The notes beneath the pieces were generated by a model. The model did not search any database. It had not been told where the DNA came from and saw only the letters and a list, made by a program, of their open reading frames with translations. The position numbers and the translations under genes are program-made. From Bacteroidota bacterium (GTDB lineage: Bacteria; Bacteroidota; Bacteroidia; Chitinophagales; Chitinophagaceae): a stretch of 44,344 nt of DNA. Shown here in pieces: positions 10,214-18,985 of this stretch. The stretch spans positions 1 to 44,344 of the forward strand of contig SXYR01000169.1 in assembly GCA_005788265.1 (NCBI GenBank), written 5' to 3'. Each line of letters begins with the position of its first letter. Within the stretch, counting starts at the first letter, position 1.

Positions 10214-10537
10214 TGAAATTTAAATTGAACGCATTTCATCTTTTCATCCATGCACCTTGCAATGATAGAAAAATATCGGAATTGAAAAAATATAATTTAG
10301 TCTTTCTTTCCAACTTTTTCAACGGGGTTATCCCCATGGACATTGCTCATAGACAAATTAGTGAATATCAACGCCTTGTACACAAACATGATAGAAATAT
10401 GACAGAGAATTGCGTGGTTTAACAATTTATTGAAACTAAGATCAGGCAGGGGTTGATTCAGATGGCTCTAGCATTCATGGGCAGGTATTGCTTAATTTCG
10501 CAAACATTTTTGAGTGATTTAATCAAATCCATGCAAC

Positions 10538-11854
10538 ATGTTTGAGAATTTAAGTGAAAAGATCGCGTCGGCTTTTAAGCAAATCAAGGGCGAAGCAAGG
10601 ATCACAGATTTGAATGTAGCCAATACAATCAAGGAAATCAGAAAAGCATTGTTGGACGCTGACGTAAATTTCAAGATTGCAAAGGAATTTACAGACAAGG
10701 TTAAAGAAAAAGCAATCGGTCAGAAAGTATTGAATGCAGTAAGCCCTGGACAGTTGATGGTGAAAATCGTTCAAGATGAGTTGACTGCTTTGATGGGTGG
10801 AGAGGCAAGCGGTTTGGACATCAATGGCAATCCTGCGGTAATATTGATAGCCGGACTCCAAGGTTCAGGAAAGACCACTTTCAGTGGAAAGTTGGCAAAT
10901 TATCTCAAGTCACAAAAAGGAAAATCACCTTTGTTGGTAGCAGGTGATGTATATCGTCCAGCTGCTGTAGACCAATTGAAAGTACTGGGATCTCAGATTG
11001 GGATTGATGTTTACGCGGAACCAGAGAGCAAGGACCCCAAGAGCATCGCAGAAAATGCATTGCAGTATGCAAAATCCAATAATAAGAATGTTGTTATCGT
11101 AGATACCGCAGGAAGATTGGCCATTGATGAAGAGATGATGAATGAGGTTTCGGAATTGAAAGATTTTCTCAAGCCCCAGGAAATCTTATTTGTGGTAGAT
11201 GCAATGATCGGACAAGACGCAGTCAATACTGCAAAAGCATTCAATGATCGATTGGATTTCTCAGGAGTGGTCCTTACAAAATTGGATGGTGATACCAGAG
11301 GTGGAGCTGCATTGTCTATCAAATACACTGTTCAAAAACCAATCAAGTTTGCAAGCAGCGGTGAAAAGATGGAGACGCTGGATGTGTTTTATCCGGAGCG
11401 GATGGCCCAACGTATTTTGGGGATGGGTGATATTGCTACGTTGGTGGAGAAAGCACAGGCTCAATTCGATGAGGAGGAGGCCAAGAGGTTGGAGAAGAAA
11501 ATCAGAAAAAATCAATTTGATTTCCAGGATTTCCTTGATCAACTCCAACAAATCAAAAAAATGGGAAATCTCAAAGATTTGATGGGAATGATACCTGGAA
11601 TGGGAAAAGCCATGAAAGACATCGATATCAGTGACGATGCTTTCAAAGGAGTGGAATCCATCATCAAATCAATGACTCCTCAAGAAAGATCCAATCCTGA
11701 TATCATCGATCAAAACCGGAAAAAGCGCATTGCAAAGGGATCTGGCCGTGATATGAATGAAATCAATCAATTTTTCAAACAATTTGAGCAAATGAAGCAA
11801 ATGATGAAAAACATGAACAATATGCCAGCACTTGGAAGAATGGGCAGAAGATGA
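10538..11854 (+). CDS. ffh: Signal recognition particle protein Ffh
   Basis: GLQGSGKTTFSGKLA, DVYRPAAVDQL, VDTAGRLAID, TKLDGDTRGGAALS; Met-rich M domain. Confidence 0.98.
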   Translation: MFENLSEKIASAFKQIKGEARITDLNVANTIKEIRKALLDADVNFKIAKEFTDKVKEKAIGQKVLNAVSPGQLMVKIVQDELTALMGGEASGLDINGNPAVILIAGLQGSGKTTFSGKLANYLKSQKGKSPLLVAGDVYRPAAVDQLKVLGSQIGIDVYAEPESKDPKSIAENALQYAKSNNKNVVIVDTAGRLAIDEEMMNEVSELKDFLKPQEILFVVDAMIGQDAVNTAKAFNDRLDFSGVVLTKLDGDTRGGAALSIKYTVQKPIKFASSGEKMETLDVFYPERMAQRILGMGDIATLVEKAQAQFDEEEAKRLEKKIRKNQFDFQDFLDQLQQIKKMGNLKDLMGMIPGMGKAMKDIDISDDAFKGVESIIKSMTPQERSNPDIIDQNRKKRIAKGSGRDMNEINQFFKQFEQMKQMMKNMNNMPALGRMGRR

Positions 11855-11878
11855 TTTTAGGCATTTCCAGCCAATGTT

Positions 11879-11909
11879 TTTGCCATTTTGACTAAAATTC
11901 ATATATTTG
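11879..11909 (+). promoter_or_regulatory. Promoter for rpsP: TTTG-N19-TATATTTG
   Basis: Direct match to Bacteroidota -33/-7 consensus with 19-nt spacer. Confidence 0.7.
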
Positions 11910-11953
11910 CGGTCCAAAATTTATTGATCACCCACTAAAAATTTTTATTTTTT

Positions 11954-12442
11954 ATGGCTGTTAAAATCCGTCTCCAAAGACATGGAAGCAAGAAGCGTCC
12001 ATTCTACTTCATCGTTGTAGCCGATTCTCGTGCTCCCCGCGATGGTAAATTCATTCAGAAAATTGGCACATACAACCCCCTGACCCACCCTGCAACAGTA
12101 TTGGTGGATCGCCAAAAGGCATTAGAGTGGTTGAACAACGGTGCACAACCAACTGATACCGTTCGGAAAATTTTATCTACCAAAGGTGTATTGTATTTGA
12201 AGCATTTGCTTCGTGGTGTGAGTCTTGATTTGTTTGATCAAGAGTCTGCGATGTCAAAATTTGAATTATGGCACCAAGACCAGGAATCTAAATTGAGATC
12301 ACGCCAGGATGCTGCTGCAAGAGAGCGCCGTGAAAGACGCATGGAAGCAGCAAAGCCAAGACCTAAAAAAGTTGCACCTGCACCTGTACCTGCAGAACCC
12401 GAAGCTGATCAGTCAGCCGAAACTGTTCCTGCTGCAGAATAA
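11954..12442 (+). CDS. rpsP: 30S ribosomal protein S16
   Basis: [42 protein letters not shown]. Confidence 0.98.
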   Translation: MAVKIRLQRHGSKKRPFYFIVVADSRAPRDGKFIQKIGTYNPLTHPATVLVDRQKALEWLNNGAQPTDTVRKILSTKGVLYLKHLLRGVSLDLFDQESAMSKFELWHQDQESKLRSRQDAAARERRERRMEAAKPRPKKVAPAPVPAEPEADQSAETVPAAE

Positions 12443-12463
12443 CGAAATTTAATTTGATATTTG

Positions 12464-12491
12464 AAGCCTCGTTTACAACGGGGCTTTTTTT
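12464..12491 (+). terminator. Intrinsic terminator/attenuator between rpsP and rimM
   Basis: AAGCCTCGTT-TAC-AACGGGGCTT stem (one G-T wobble) followed by T-run ending at the rimM ATG. Confidence 0.75.
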
Positions 12492-13013
12492 ATGATGGAT
12501 CAATACACAATCATAGGAAAATTCATTGCAACCTTTGGCATCAAAGGTGACTTGGTTTTGAAGCATCACATGGGAGAGGGATTGAATGTGGATGCCCTCA
12601 AAACTCTTTTCATTGAAGAAAAGAGTGGAAAATTCATGCCTTACTTCATCGCTTCTGTAAAAAATAAAAATGATGAAGAGGCTTTGATTCAGTTGGAGGG
12701 TGTGGATGCTCCTGAAAAAGCAAAGATTTTTCTGCGTAAACAGGTTTGGCTACCTGAGCAAGAAGTGAAAATACAAGCCTCCAAGCATGCTCCAATTTCT
12801 TTACTGGGATATACAGTGGTTGATGGAAAGGTTGAGCTGGGTAAGGTGTTGGAAGTCATCGAGCAGCCAATGCAAATATTGCTCAGGATCGATTACAAGG
12901 AGAAGGAGGTTTTTATTCCATTGAATGAAAGCACCCTGCTGAAGATTGATCATAAAAAAGAAAAAATAACTGTCAGTTTACCAGATGGACTACTGGATAT
13001 TTATATAAATTAA
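12492..13013 (+). CDS. rimM: 16S rRNA processing protein RimM
   Basis: IIGKFIATFGIKGDLVLKHHMG N-terminus; position after rpsP; ATGATG start (12492 or 12495). Confidence 0.9.
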   Translation: MMDQYTIIGKFIATFGIKGDLVLKHHMGEGLNVDALKTLFIEEKSGKFMPYFIASVKNKNDEEALIQLEGVDAPEKAKIFLRKQVWLPEQEVKIQASKHAPISLLGYTVVDGKVELGKVLEVIEQPMQILLRIDYKEKEVFIPLNESTLLKIDHKKEKITVSLPDGLLDIYIN

Positions 13014-13014
13014 C

Positions 13015-14184
13015 ATGCGTTTCAAGAGCATGTCACTTCAACCAATACATATTGCACATTATGACCTCGATGCATTCTTTGTATCGGTGGAAAGAATTCT
13101 GGATCCTTCACTGGTTGGAAAACCACTCATCATCGGTGGATCAAAAGAAAGAGGGGTGGTGAGTACATGCAGCTATGAGGCAAGAAAGTATGGTGTTCGT
13201 TCTGCCATGCCAATGTCTAAAGCTCATGCATTGTGTCCGGATGGTATCTTTTTGAAAGGTTCACGCGGGCAATACAGTAAATATTCAAACTGGGTCACTG
13301 AGATCATTGCAGCAAAAGCACCATTGTTTGAAAAGGCTTCTATCGATGAGTTTTATATTGACCTGACTGGGATGGATCGATTTTTTGATCCTCTGCAATG
13401 GACCATTGATTTGAGAAATGAAATCATGGAGACAACCAGGCTTCCCATATCATTTGGATTGGCATCCAATAGAATGATTGCAAAAATAGCTACCAATATT
13501 GCAAAGCCCAATGGATATATTCAGGTTGTTCATGGAAAAGAAAAGGAGTTTATTGCCCCCCTTGAAGTGGGCAGTATACCTGGCGTTGGAGAACAAATGG
13601 TCAAACGCATGCACGAATTGGGAATTCTTACCATTGGGGCATTGGCTAACTATCCAGTTCATTTATTGGAATTGAATTTTGGTGCATATGGAAGACTGCT
13701 CTCCAGAAAAGCAATGGGCGAATCGGGCTCAGAAATCCATAGCTCCTATGATGCCAAGTCCGTTTCAACAGAACAAACCTTTTCTGAACATGTAAGCGAT
13801 ATTCCATGGTTGGAATCAACCCTGTTGACCATGTCGGAAAAATTAGGATATGAACTCAGGCGGGATGAAACATCAACCAAATGCATTGCAGTAAAACTTA
13901 GGTATCCCGATTTTGAAACGCATACCAGACAAATCAGCTTGCCGCCTACATCTTTTGATGATGAAATTTTCCGGACCGCTAAGTTGCTCTTTCACCAGCT
14001 CTATGACCCCCGTCAGGCGGTGAGACTCTTGGGCATTCGATGCAGTGAATTAACCAGTGCCGAAGTGCAAATGAGTATGTTTGAGAACAAGGTTCAAAAA
14101 CTACATCTTTACAACGCAATCGATGATGTAAAAATTCGATATGGGAAAGATGCACTGGGGAAGGCAGGGAGTGATAAATTTTAA
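13015..14184 (+). CDS. dinB: DNA polymerase IV (Y-family)
   Basis: HYDLDAFFVSVE, SYEARKYGVRSAMPM, KASIDEFYIDLTG, GLASNRMIAKIATN; alternative start at 13030. Confidence 0.96.
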   Translation: MRFKSMSLQPIHIAHYDLDAFFVSVERILDPSLVGKPLIIGGSKERGVVSTCSYEARKYGVRSAMPMSKAHALCPDGIFLKGSRGQYSKYSNWVTEIIAAKAPLFEKASIDEFYIDLTGMDRFFDPLQWTIDLRNEIMETTRLPISFGLASNRMIAKIATNIAKPNGYIQVVHGKEKEFIAPLEVGSIPGVGEQMVKRMHELGILTIGALANYPVHLLELNFGAYGRLLSRKAMGESGSEIHSSYDAKSVSTEQTFSEHVSDIPWLESTLLTMSEKLGYELRRDETSTKCIAVKLRYPDFETHTRQISLPPTSFDDEIFRTAKLLFHQLYDPRQAVRLLGIRCSELTSAEVQMSMFENKVQKLHLYNAIDDVKIRYGKDALGKAGSDKF

Positions 14185-14195
14185 AGTCTACTTAA

Positions 14196-14226
14196 TTTGT
14201 AGAGTAGTAAAACTTCTTTATTTTTG
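14196..14226 (+). promoter_or_regulatory. Promoter for peroxiredoxin: TTTG-N19-TATTTTTG
   Basis: Direct match to -33/-7 consensus with 19-nt spacer; the ORF track's TTG start at 14224 lies inside the -7 element. Confidence 0.7.
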
Positions 14227-14241
14227 AAAAAAACTATTGAT

Positions 14242-14871
14242 ATGGGTTTGCATTTAGGCGATGATGCTCCAAATTTTAAAGCCCTGACAACCGAGGGCGA
14301 AATTGATTTCTATGAATACCTAGGAAATGCATGGGGCGTTTTGTTTTCACACCCTGCTGATTTTACCCCTGTATGTACAACAGAGTTGGGCAGAACGGCT
14401 TTGTTGAAAGAAGAGTTTGCAAAGCGCAATGTAAAAGTGCTTGCAGTAAGTGTCGATCCTTTGGATAAACACAAAGCATGGGTTGGGGACATCAATGAAA
14501 CGCAACATTGCCATGTTGATTTCCCCATCATAGCCGATGAGGATAGAAAGGTTGCCCAATTGTATGACATGATTCACCCCAATGCCTCTGCTACTTTTAC
14601 TGTGCGTTCACTCTATATAATCGGCCCTGATAAAAAACTAAAGCTCTTTATTACATATCCTGCCTCCACGGGCAGAAATTTTGTTGAAGTACTTCGGGTC
14701 ATTGATTCTTTGCAGCTCACTGCTGAGCACAGCGTTGCCACTCCAGCCGATTGGAAACACGGGGAAGATGTCATTGTTGTACCCGCTGTTTCAACTGAAG
14801 ATGCAATAAAAAAATTTCCCAAAGGGCTCAAGGTCATCAAGCCTTATTTAAGATACACACCGGAACCATAA
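14242..14871 (+). CDS. Peroxiredoxin (1-Cys/Prx6-like)
   Basis: HPADFTPVCTTELGR; VRSLYIIGPDKKLKLFITYPASTGRNFVEVLRVIDSLQLT; ATG start at 14242 preferred over TTG 14224. Confidence 0.95.
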   Translation: MGLHLGDDAPNFKALTTEGEIDFYEYLGNAWGVLFSHPADFTPVCTTELGRTALLKEEFAKRNVKVLAVSVDPLDKHKAWVGDINETQHCHVDFPIIADEDRKVAQLYDMIHPNASATFTVRSLYIIGPDKKLKLFITYPASTGRNFVEVLRVIDSLQLTAEHSVATPADWKHGEDVIVVPAVSTEDAIKKFPKGLKVIKPYLRYTPEP

Positions 14872-14892
14872 AGTATTGACTACCTTTGCAGC

Positions 14893-15936
14893 ATGTCACA
14901 TGCAGCAAAGCAGAACATACGGAACCTGAGCAAGGACCAGATAGCTGAATTTTTAGAGGGCGTAGGCGAAAAAAAATTCAGACTGCAACAGATATGGGAA
15001 TGGCTATGGCAAAAACATGCTTTTGACTTCCAGTCCATGTCCAATCTTTCTAAACCCCTCAGAGCTCAGTTGGAGGATGCTTTTTCTTTCCCATCACTTA
15101 AAATAAACACTACACAGTACAGTGAAGATGGAACCATCAAAGTGGGCTTCAAAACTTTTGATGGTCATTTGGTGGAGGGAGTGCTGATTCCTACTGAAGA
15201 AAGAATAACTGCCTGTGTTTCTTCTCAAATTGGTTGCAGCCTCAATTGTAAATTTTGTGCCACCGGGTATATTGAAAAAAAGAGGAATCTCAATTTTGAT
15301 GAAATATATGATGAGGTGGTATTGCTGAACCAACTTTCATTCAAGCACCATGAAAAAAAATTGACAAACATCGTCTTCATGGGAATGGGTGAGCCTTTAT
15401 TGAATTACAGAAATGTACTCAGGGCAATTGAGAGAATCACTGCTTCGGACGGACTCGCCATGAGTCCTAGAAGAATTACAGTATCCACTGCAGGTGTTGC
15501 AAAGATGATCAAGCAATTGGGCGATGACAAAGTGCGATTCAAACTGGCATTGTCTCTTCATGCTGCCAATGATAAAAAGCGTGATCAGATCATGCCCATC
15601 AATGAGACCAATGATCTGAAGTCTTTGGTAGAGGCACTGAATTATTTTTATGAGAAAACGGAAAATGAAATCACACTGGAGTACATCCTATTTGATAATT
15701 TAAACGATTCATTTGAGGATGCTGCAGAGCTCATCAAGATTTATCGTCAAATTCCAGCTGACTTGGTGAATATCATTGAATATAATCCAATTGATTTTGC
15801 AAAGTTTAAAAAACCCACCGAAGAGAAAACGACTGCTTTTATGGAGTATCTCGAAAAGAACCGCGTCAATGCCAGGCTCAGACGCAGCAGGGGAAAAGAT
15901 ATTGATGCTGCTTGCGGACAATTGGCCAATAAATAA
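14893..15936 (+). CDS. rlmN: 23S rRNA/tRNA (adenine-C2)-methyltransferase RlmN
   Basis: Radical-SAM CKFCATG motif; VFMGMGEPLLNYRNV; RRSRGKDIDAACGQL. Confidence 0.97.
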   Translation: MSHAAKQNIRNLSKDQIAEFLEGVGEKKFRLQQIWEWLWQKHAFDFQSMSNLSKPLRAQLEDAFSFPSLKINTTQYSEDGTIKVGFKTFDGHLVEGVLIPTEERITACVSSQIGCSLNCKFCATGYIEKKRNLNFDEIYDEVVLLNQLSFKHHEKKLTNIVFMGMGEPLLNYRNVLRAIERITASDGLAMSPRRITVSTAGVAKMIKQLGDDKVRFKLALSLHAANDKKRDQIMPINETNDLKSLVEALNYFYEKTENEITLEYILFDNLNDSFEDAAELIKIYRQIPADLVNIIEYNPIDFAKFKKPTEEKTTAFMEYLEKNRVNARLRRSRGKDIDAACGQLANK

Positions 15937-15965
15937 TTTTTACTCCTCCAATCAATTTCATTCAA

Positions 15966-16901
15966 ATGAAACGCACAGATAATTTTTCAAAGTTTGCTCC
16001 AAAGAAAAAAAACAGTGCTGTCAAAGAAGCTTTTCGGCAGGAGAAAAAGAAGTGGAAAAAAGAAAGGTCTGAGGCAATCGAAAAGAAAAAAGCGGAGTCC
16101 CGTGTGTCTGTTTCAAAAAAAGCAGAAGCTCCACCTGCCATCTCTATCAGAAAAGTCGACAAATCCATGCCTCTCAACAAATACGTGGCGCATTGTGGCA
16201 TTTGTTCCAGGCGAGATGCAGTACCAATCATCAAAGATGGAAAGTTCAAAGTGAATGATGTTGTCATTTCAGAACCTGGTTTCAAAGTTGCACCCAACGA
16301 TGTGGTTTTTTACCTCGGGAAAAAAATTCTTCCAGAAAGAAATCTGGTATACATACTGCTGAACAAACCCAAAGATTATATCACAACACTGGACGATCCG
16401 CAAGGAAGAAAAACAGTGCTGGATTTACTGAAAGGAGTTGCCAGTGAGAGGGTTTATCCTGTTGGCAGGCTGGATCGCAACACAACTGGAGTACTGTTGA
16501 TTACCAATGACGGTGACTTGGCGCAAAAATTATCCCATCCCTCCAATGAAGTCAAAAAAGTATATGAGGTCAAATTAGACAAGCCATTGTCGAAGGTGGA
16601 TTTTGAAAAAATACTCAAGGGATTGAACATGGAAGATGGGTTGGTGAAAGCTGATGCACTTGCCTACGCCGACCCCAAAGACAAATCTATTATTGGAATA
16701 GAATTGCACAGCGGTAAAAACCGCATCGTAAGAAGAATGTTTGAGTTTCTTGGATACGATGTAAAAAACCTGGACAGGGTCATGTTTGCAAATTTGACAA
16801 AGAAAAATGTGGAGAGGGGTAAATGGAGAATGCTGAATGAAAAAGAAATTCGCTTGTTGAAATTTATGAACAGCTCATTTTTAAAGCAAGCCAAACATTA
16901 A
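15966..16901 (+). CDS. RsuA/RluB-family pseudouridine synthase with Lys-rich N-terminal extension
   Basis: S4 segment PLNKYVAHCGICSRRDA; catalytic PVGRLDRNTTGVLLITNDGDLA; HSGKNRIVRRMFE. Confidence 0.93.
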   Translation: MKRTDNFSKFAPKKKNSAVKEAFRQEKKKWKKERSEAIEKKKAESRVSVSKKAEAPPAISIRKVDKSMPLNKYVAHCGICSRRDAVPIIKDGKFKVNDVVISEPGFKVAPNDVVFYLGKKILPERNLVYILLNKPKDYITTLDDPQGRKTVLDLLKGVASERVYPVGRLDRNTTGVLLITNDGDLAQKLSHPSNEVKKVYEVKLDKPLSKVDFEKILKGLNMEDGLVKADALAYADPKDKSIIGIELHSGKNRIVRRMFEFLGYDVKNLDRVMFANLTKKNVERGKWRMLNEKEIRLLKFMNSSFLKQAKH

Positions 16902-17622
16902 AAATCATCCGTCCATACTATTTGAAAACAGCGATTTGATTGCTGTCAACAAACCATCCGGCTGGTTGTCTATACCAGATCGGCACGACGAAGAAATTCC
17001 CTCTGTAAGAACTTGGCTTGAAAAATCATATCCTCATATTTTTATCATTCATCGTATTGACCGCGATACAAGCGGGTTGTTGCTCTTTGCAAAAAATGAA
17101 CAGTCCCATAAATACTTCAACCAGCTTTTTGAACAGCGTGCGGTGAAAAAAATTTACCATGGGCTGGCAGCAGGTGCTGTTGTCCAAGATGCAGGTACCA
17201 TCGATCAGCCAGTAGAGCAGCATACTTCCATGCCAGGAAGAATGCGGATTGGACGAAATGGAAAATCTTCCGTTACGCATTTCAAAGTGATGGAACGGTT
17301 AAAAGGATTTACATGGATCGAATTTGATTTGGAAACAGGAAGAACACATCAGATCAGGGTACACATGAAGCATTTGGAGCATCCACTTGTATGCGATTCA
17401 TTGTATGGATCTGCTGATCCTTTGTTGCTTTCAACATTTAAGAAAAAATTTAAATTGTCAAAAGAGGCTGAATCAGAAAAGCCATTATTAGGCAGATTGG
17501 CGTTGCATGCATCCAGCATTCAACTGAAAGGAATGGATGGGCAACCATTGAAATTGGAAGCGCCCCTGTCAAAAGATCTGGACGTAGCCTTGATTCAATT
17601 GAGAAAGTTTACTAAGCGCTGA
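16897..17622 (+). CDS. RluA-family pseudouridine synthase (probable non-canonical ATT start)
   Basis: IHRIDRDTSGLLLFAKN catalytic motif; ETGRTHQIRVHMKHLEHPLVCDSLYG; conserved N-term ILFENSDLIAVNKPSG lies upstream of the first canonical start (TTG 16936). Confidence 0.85.
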   Translation: MKNHPSILFENSDLIAVNKPSGWLSIPDRHDEEIPSVRTWLEKSYPHIFIIHRIDRDTSGLLLFAKNEQSHKYFNQLFEQRAVKKIYHGLAAGAVVQDAGTIDQPVEQHTSMPGRMRIGRNGKSSVTHFKVMERLKGFTWIEFDLETGRTHQIRVHMKHLEHPLVCDSLYGSADPLLLSTFKKKFKLSKEAESEKPLLGRLALHASSIQLKGMDGQPLKLEAPLSKDLDVALIQLRKFTKR

Positions 17623-18976
17623 TGATTGTTGGCAATGCTGAGAAGGGCACTGCCTTCTGTTCCCCGGTTTTCAGATTCTTTACCGTTGCAGTCTTGTTGG
17701 CCTGTTCTTCTTCTCCAATGATGATGGCAAATGGAATAGACTTTTTATCAGCATATTTAAATTGTTTGTCAAACTTCACTGGTTCGTGAAATATTTCACA
17801 CGCAATCTGATGATTTCTTAAAACTGTTGCAGCATAGATCAGGTATTGTTTGTCAATACCTGTATTAAAAATCAAAGCGGTTGTTCCAGCTTGAATATTT
17901 TCTGGGAAAGCGTTCAATTCCTCCAGTACATCATATATTCTGTCAACACCAAAGGATATGCCTACACCTGCAATGCCTTTTACGCCAAAGAGTCCGGTGA
18001 GGTCATCGTATCTGCCGCCTCCACCAAGGCTTCCCATTTCAACACCAATTGCCTTTACTTCAAAGATAGTCCCGGTATAATAGTTGAGCCCACGAGCAAG
18101 AGATGGATTCACACGTATCTTGGTTGAGGGCATGATTCGATTCACTTCTCGCAGCATTTCAACCATTTCACTGATGCCTTCTTTGGCGCATGCGATGTCG
18201 CCGAGGAGAGATGACAGGTCTGCAATACAGGTATCATCATCACCTTCAATGGATATATATTTTTCTACAGTTTTTATTTGGCTATTGTTGAGTCCTCTTT
18301 CTGCCAATTCTTGTTTTACTTTCTCAATTCCAATCTTATCAAGCTTGTCAATCGCAATGGTGATGTTCATCATATTGGATGTTCCACCACATTTTTCTGA
18401 CAAAGCCTGAAGAATTTTTCTGTTGTTGATATGTATCTCTACAGGTAGTTTGAGTTCTGCAAAAACAGCGGAATAAATCAATGCGAGTTCAATTTCATGC
18501 AGAAGAGAACTGCTACCAGCGATGTCCGCGTCACATTGATAAAATTCACGGTACCTTCCTCGCTGCGGTCTGTCGGCTCTCCATACGGGTTGCATTTGGT
18601 AGCGTTTGAACGGAAAGGTGAGTTGCCCCTGGTTCATGGCAACATACCTTGCAAAAGGGATCGTGAGATCATATCTCAGTGCTCGTTCACTGATTCCCTT
18701 GGAAGTCTTCCCTTGCAAAACATTTTCAAAATCTTTCAATGCGGCAGACTGCTTTTCAGGATGGTTGAGTCCGTTGTTTAAGATTTTGAATATCAATTTA
18801 TCACCTTCTTCTCCGTATTTACCCATGAGCGTTTCGATGTTCTCCATGGCAGGTGTTTCCAGAGGCTCAAATCCGTACAACTCAAAAACACGGCGGATTG
18901 TTCCGAAAATATAGTTCCGTTTTTTTATGATTGCAGATGAAAAATCTCTGGTGCCTTGAGGGATAGAGGGCTTCAT
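17612..18976 (-). CDS. hisS: Histidyl-tRNA synthetase
   Basis: MKPSIPQGTRDF; motif 2 PVWRADRPQRGRYREFYQCDADI; SLGGGGRYDDL. Confidence 0.97.
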   Translation of the reverse strand: MKPSIPQGTRDFSSAIIKKRNYIFGTIRRVFELYGFEPLETPAMENIETLMGKYGEEGDKLIFKILNNGLNHPEKQSAALKDFENVLQGKTSKGISERALRYDLTIPFARYVAMNQGQLTFPFKRYQMQPVWRADRPQRGRYREFYQCDADIAGSSSLLHEIELALIYSAVFAELKLPVEIHINNRKILQALSEKCGGTSNMMNITIAIDKLDKIGIEKVKQELAERGLNNSQIKTVEKYISIEGDDDTCIADLSSLLGDIACAKEGISEMVEMLREVNRIMPSTKIRVNPSLARGLNYYTGTIFEVKAIGVEMGSLGGGGRYDDLTGLFGVKGIAGVGISFGVDRIYDVLEELNAFPENIQAGTTALIFNTGIDKQYLIYAATVLRNHQIACEIFHEPVKFDKQFKYADKKSIPFAIIIGEEEQANKTATVKNLKTGEQKAVPFSALPTIISA

Positions 18977-18985
18977 ACAGCGAAG

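Noticed and set aside
10213-10422. + strand ORF of 69 aa in the intergenic region before ffh
   Set aside because: Needs a TTG start overlapping the START-like gene start; no recognisable domain or strong upstream promoter; composition looks non-coding.
10441-10537. Possible SRP 4.5S RNA (ffs) upstream of ffh
   Set aside because: The conserved GGAAGCAGC-type apical motif could not be found; no convincing long hairpin.
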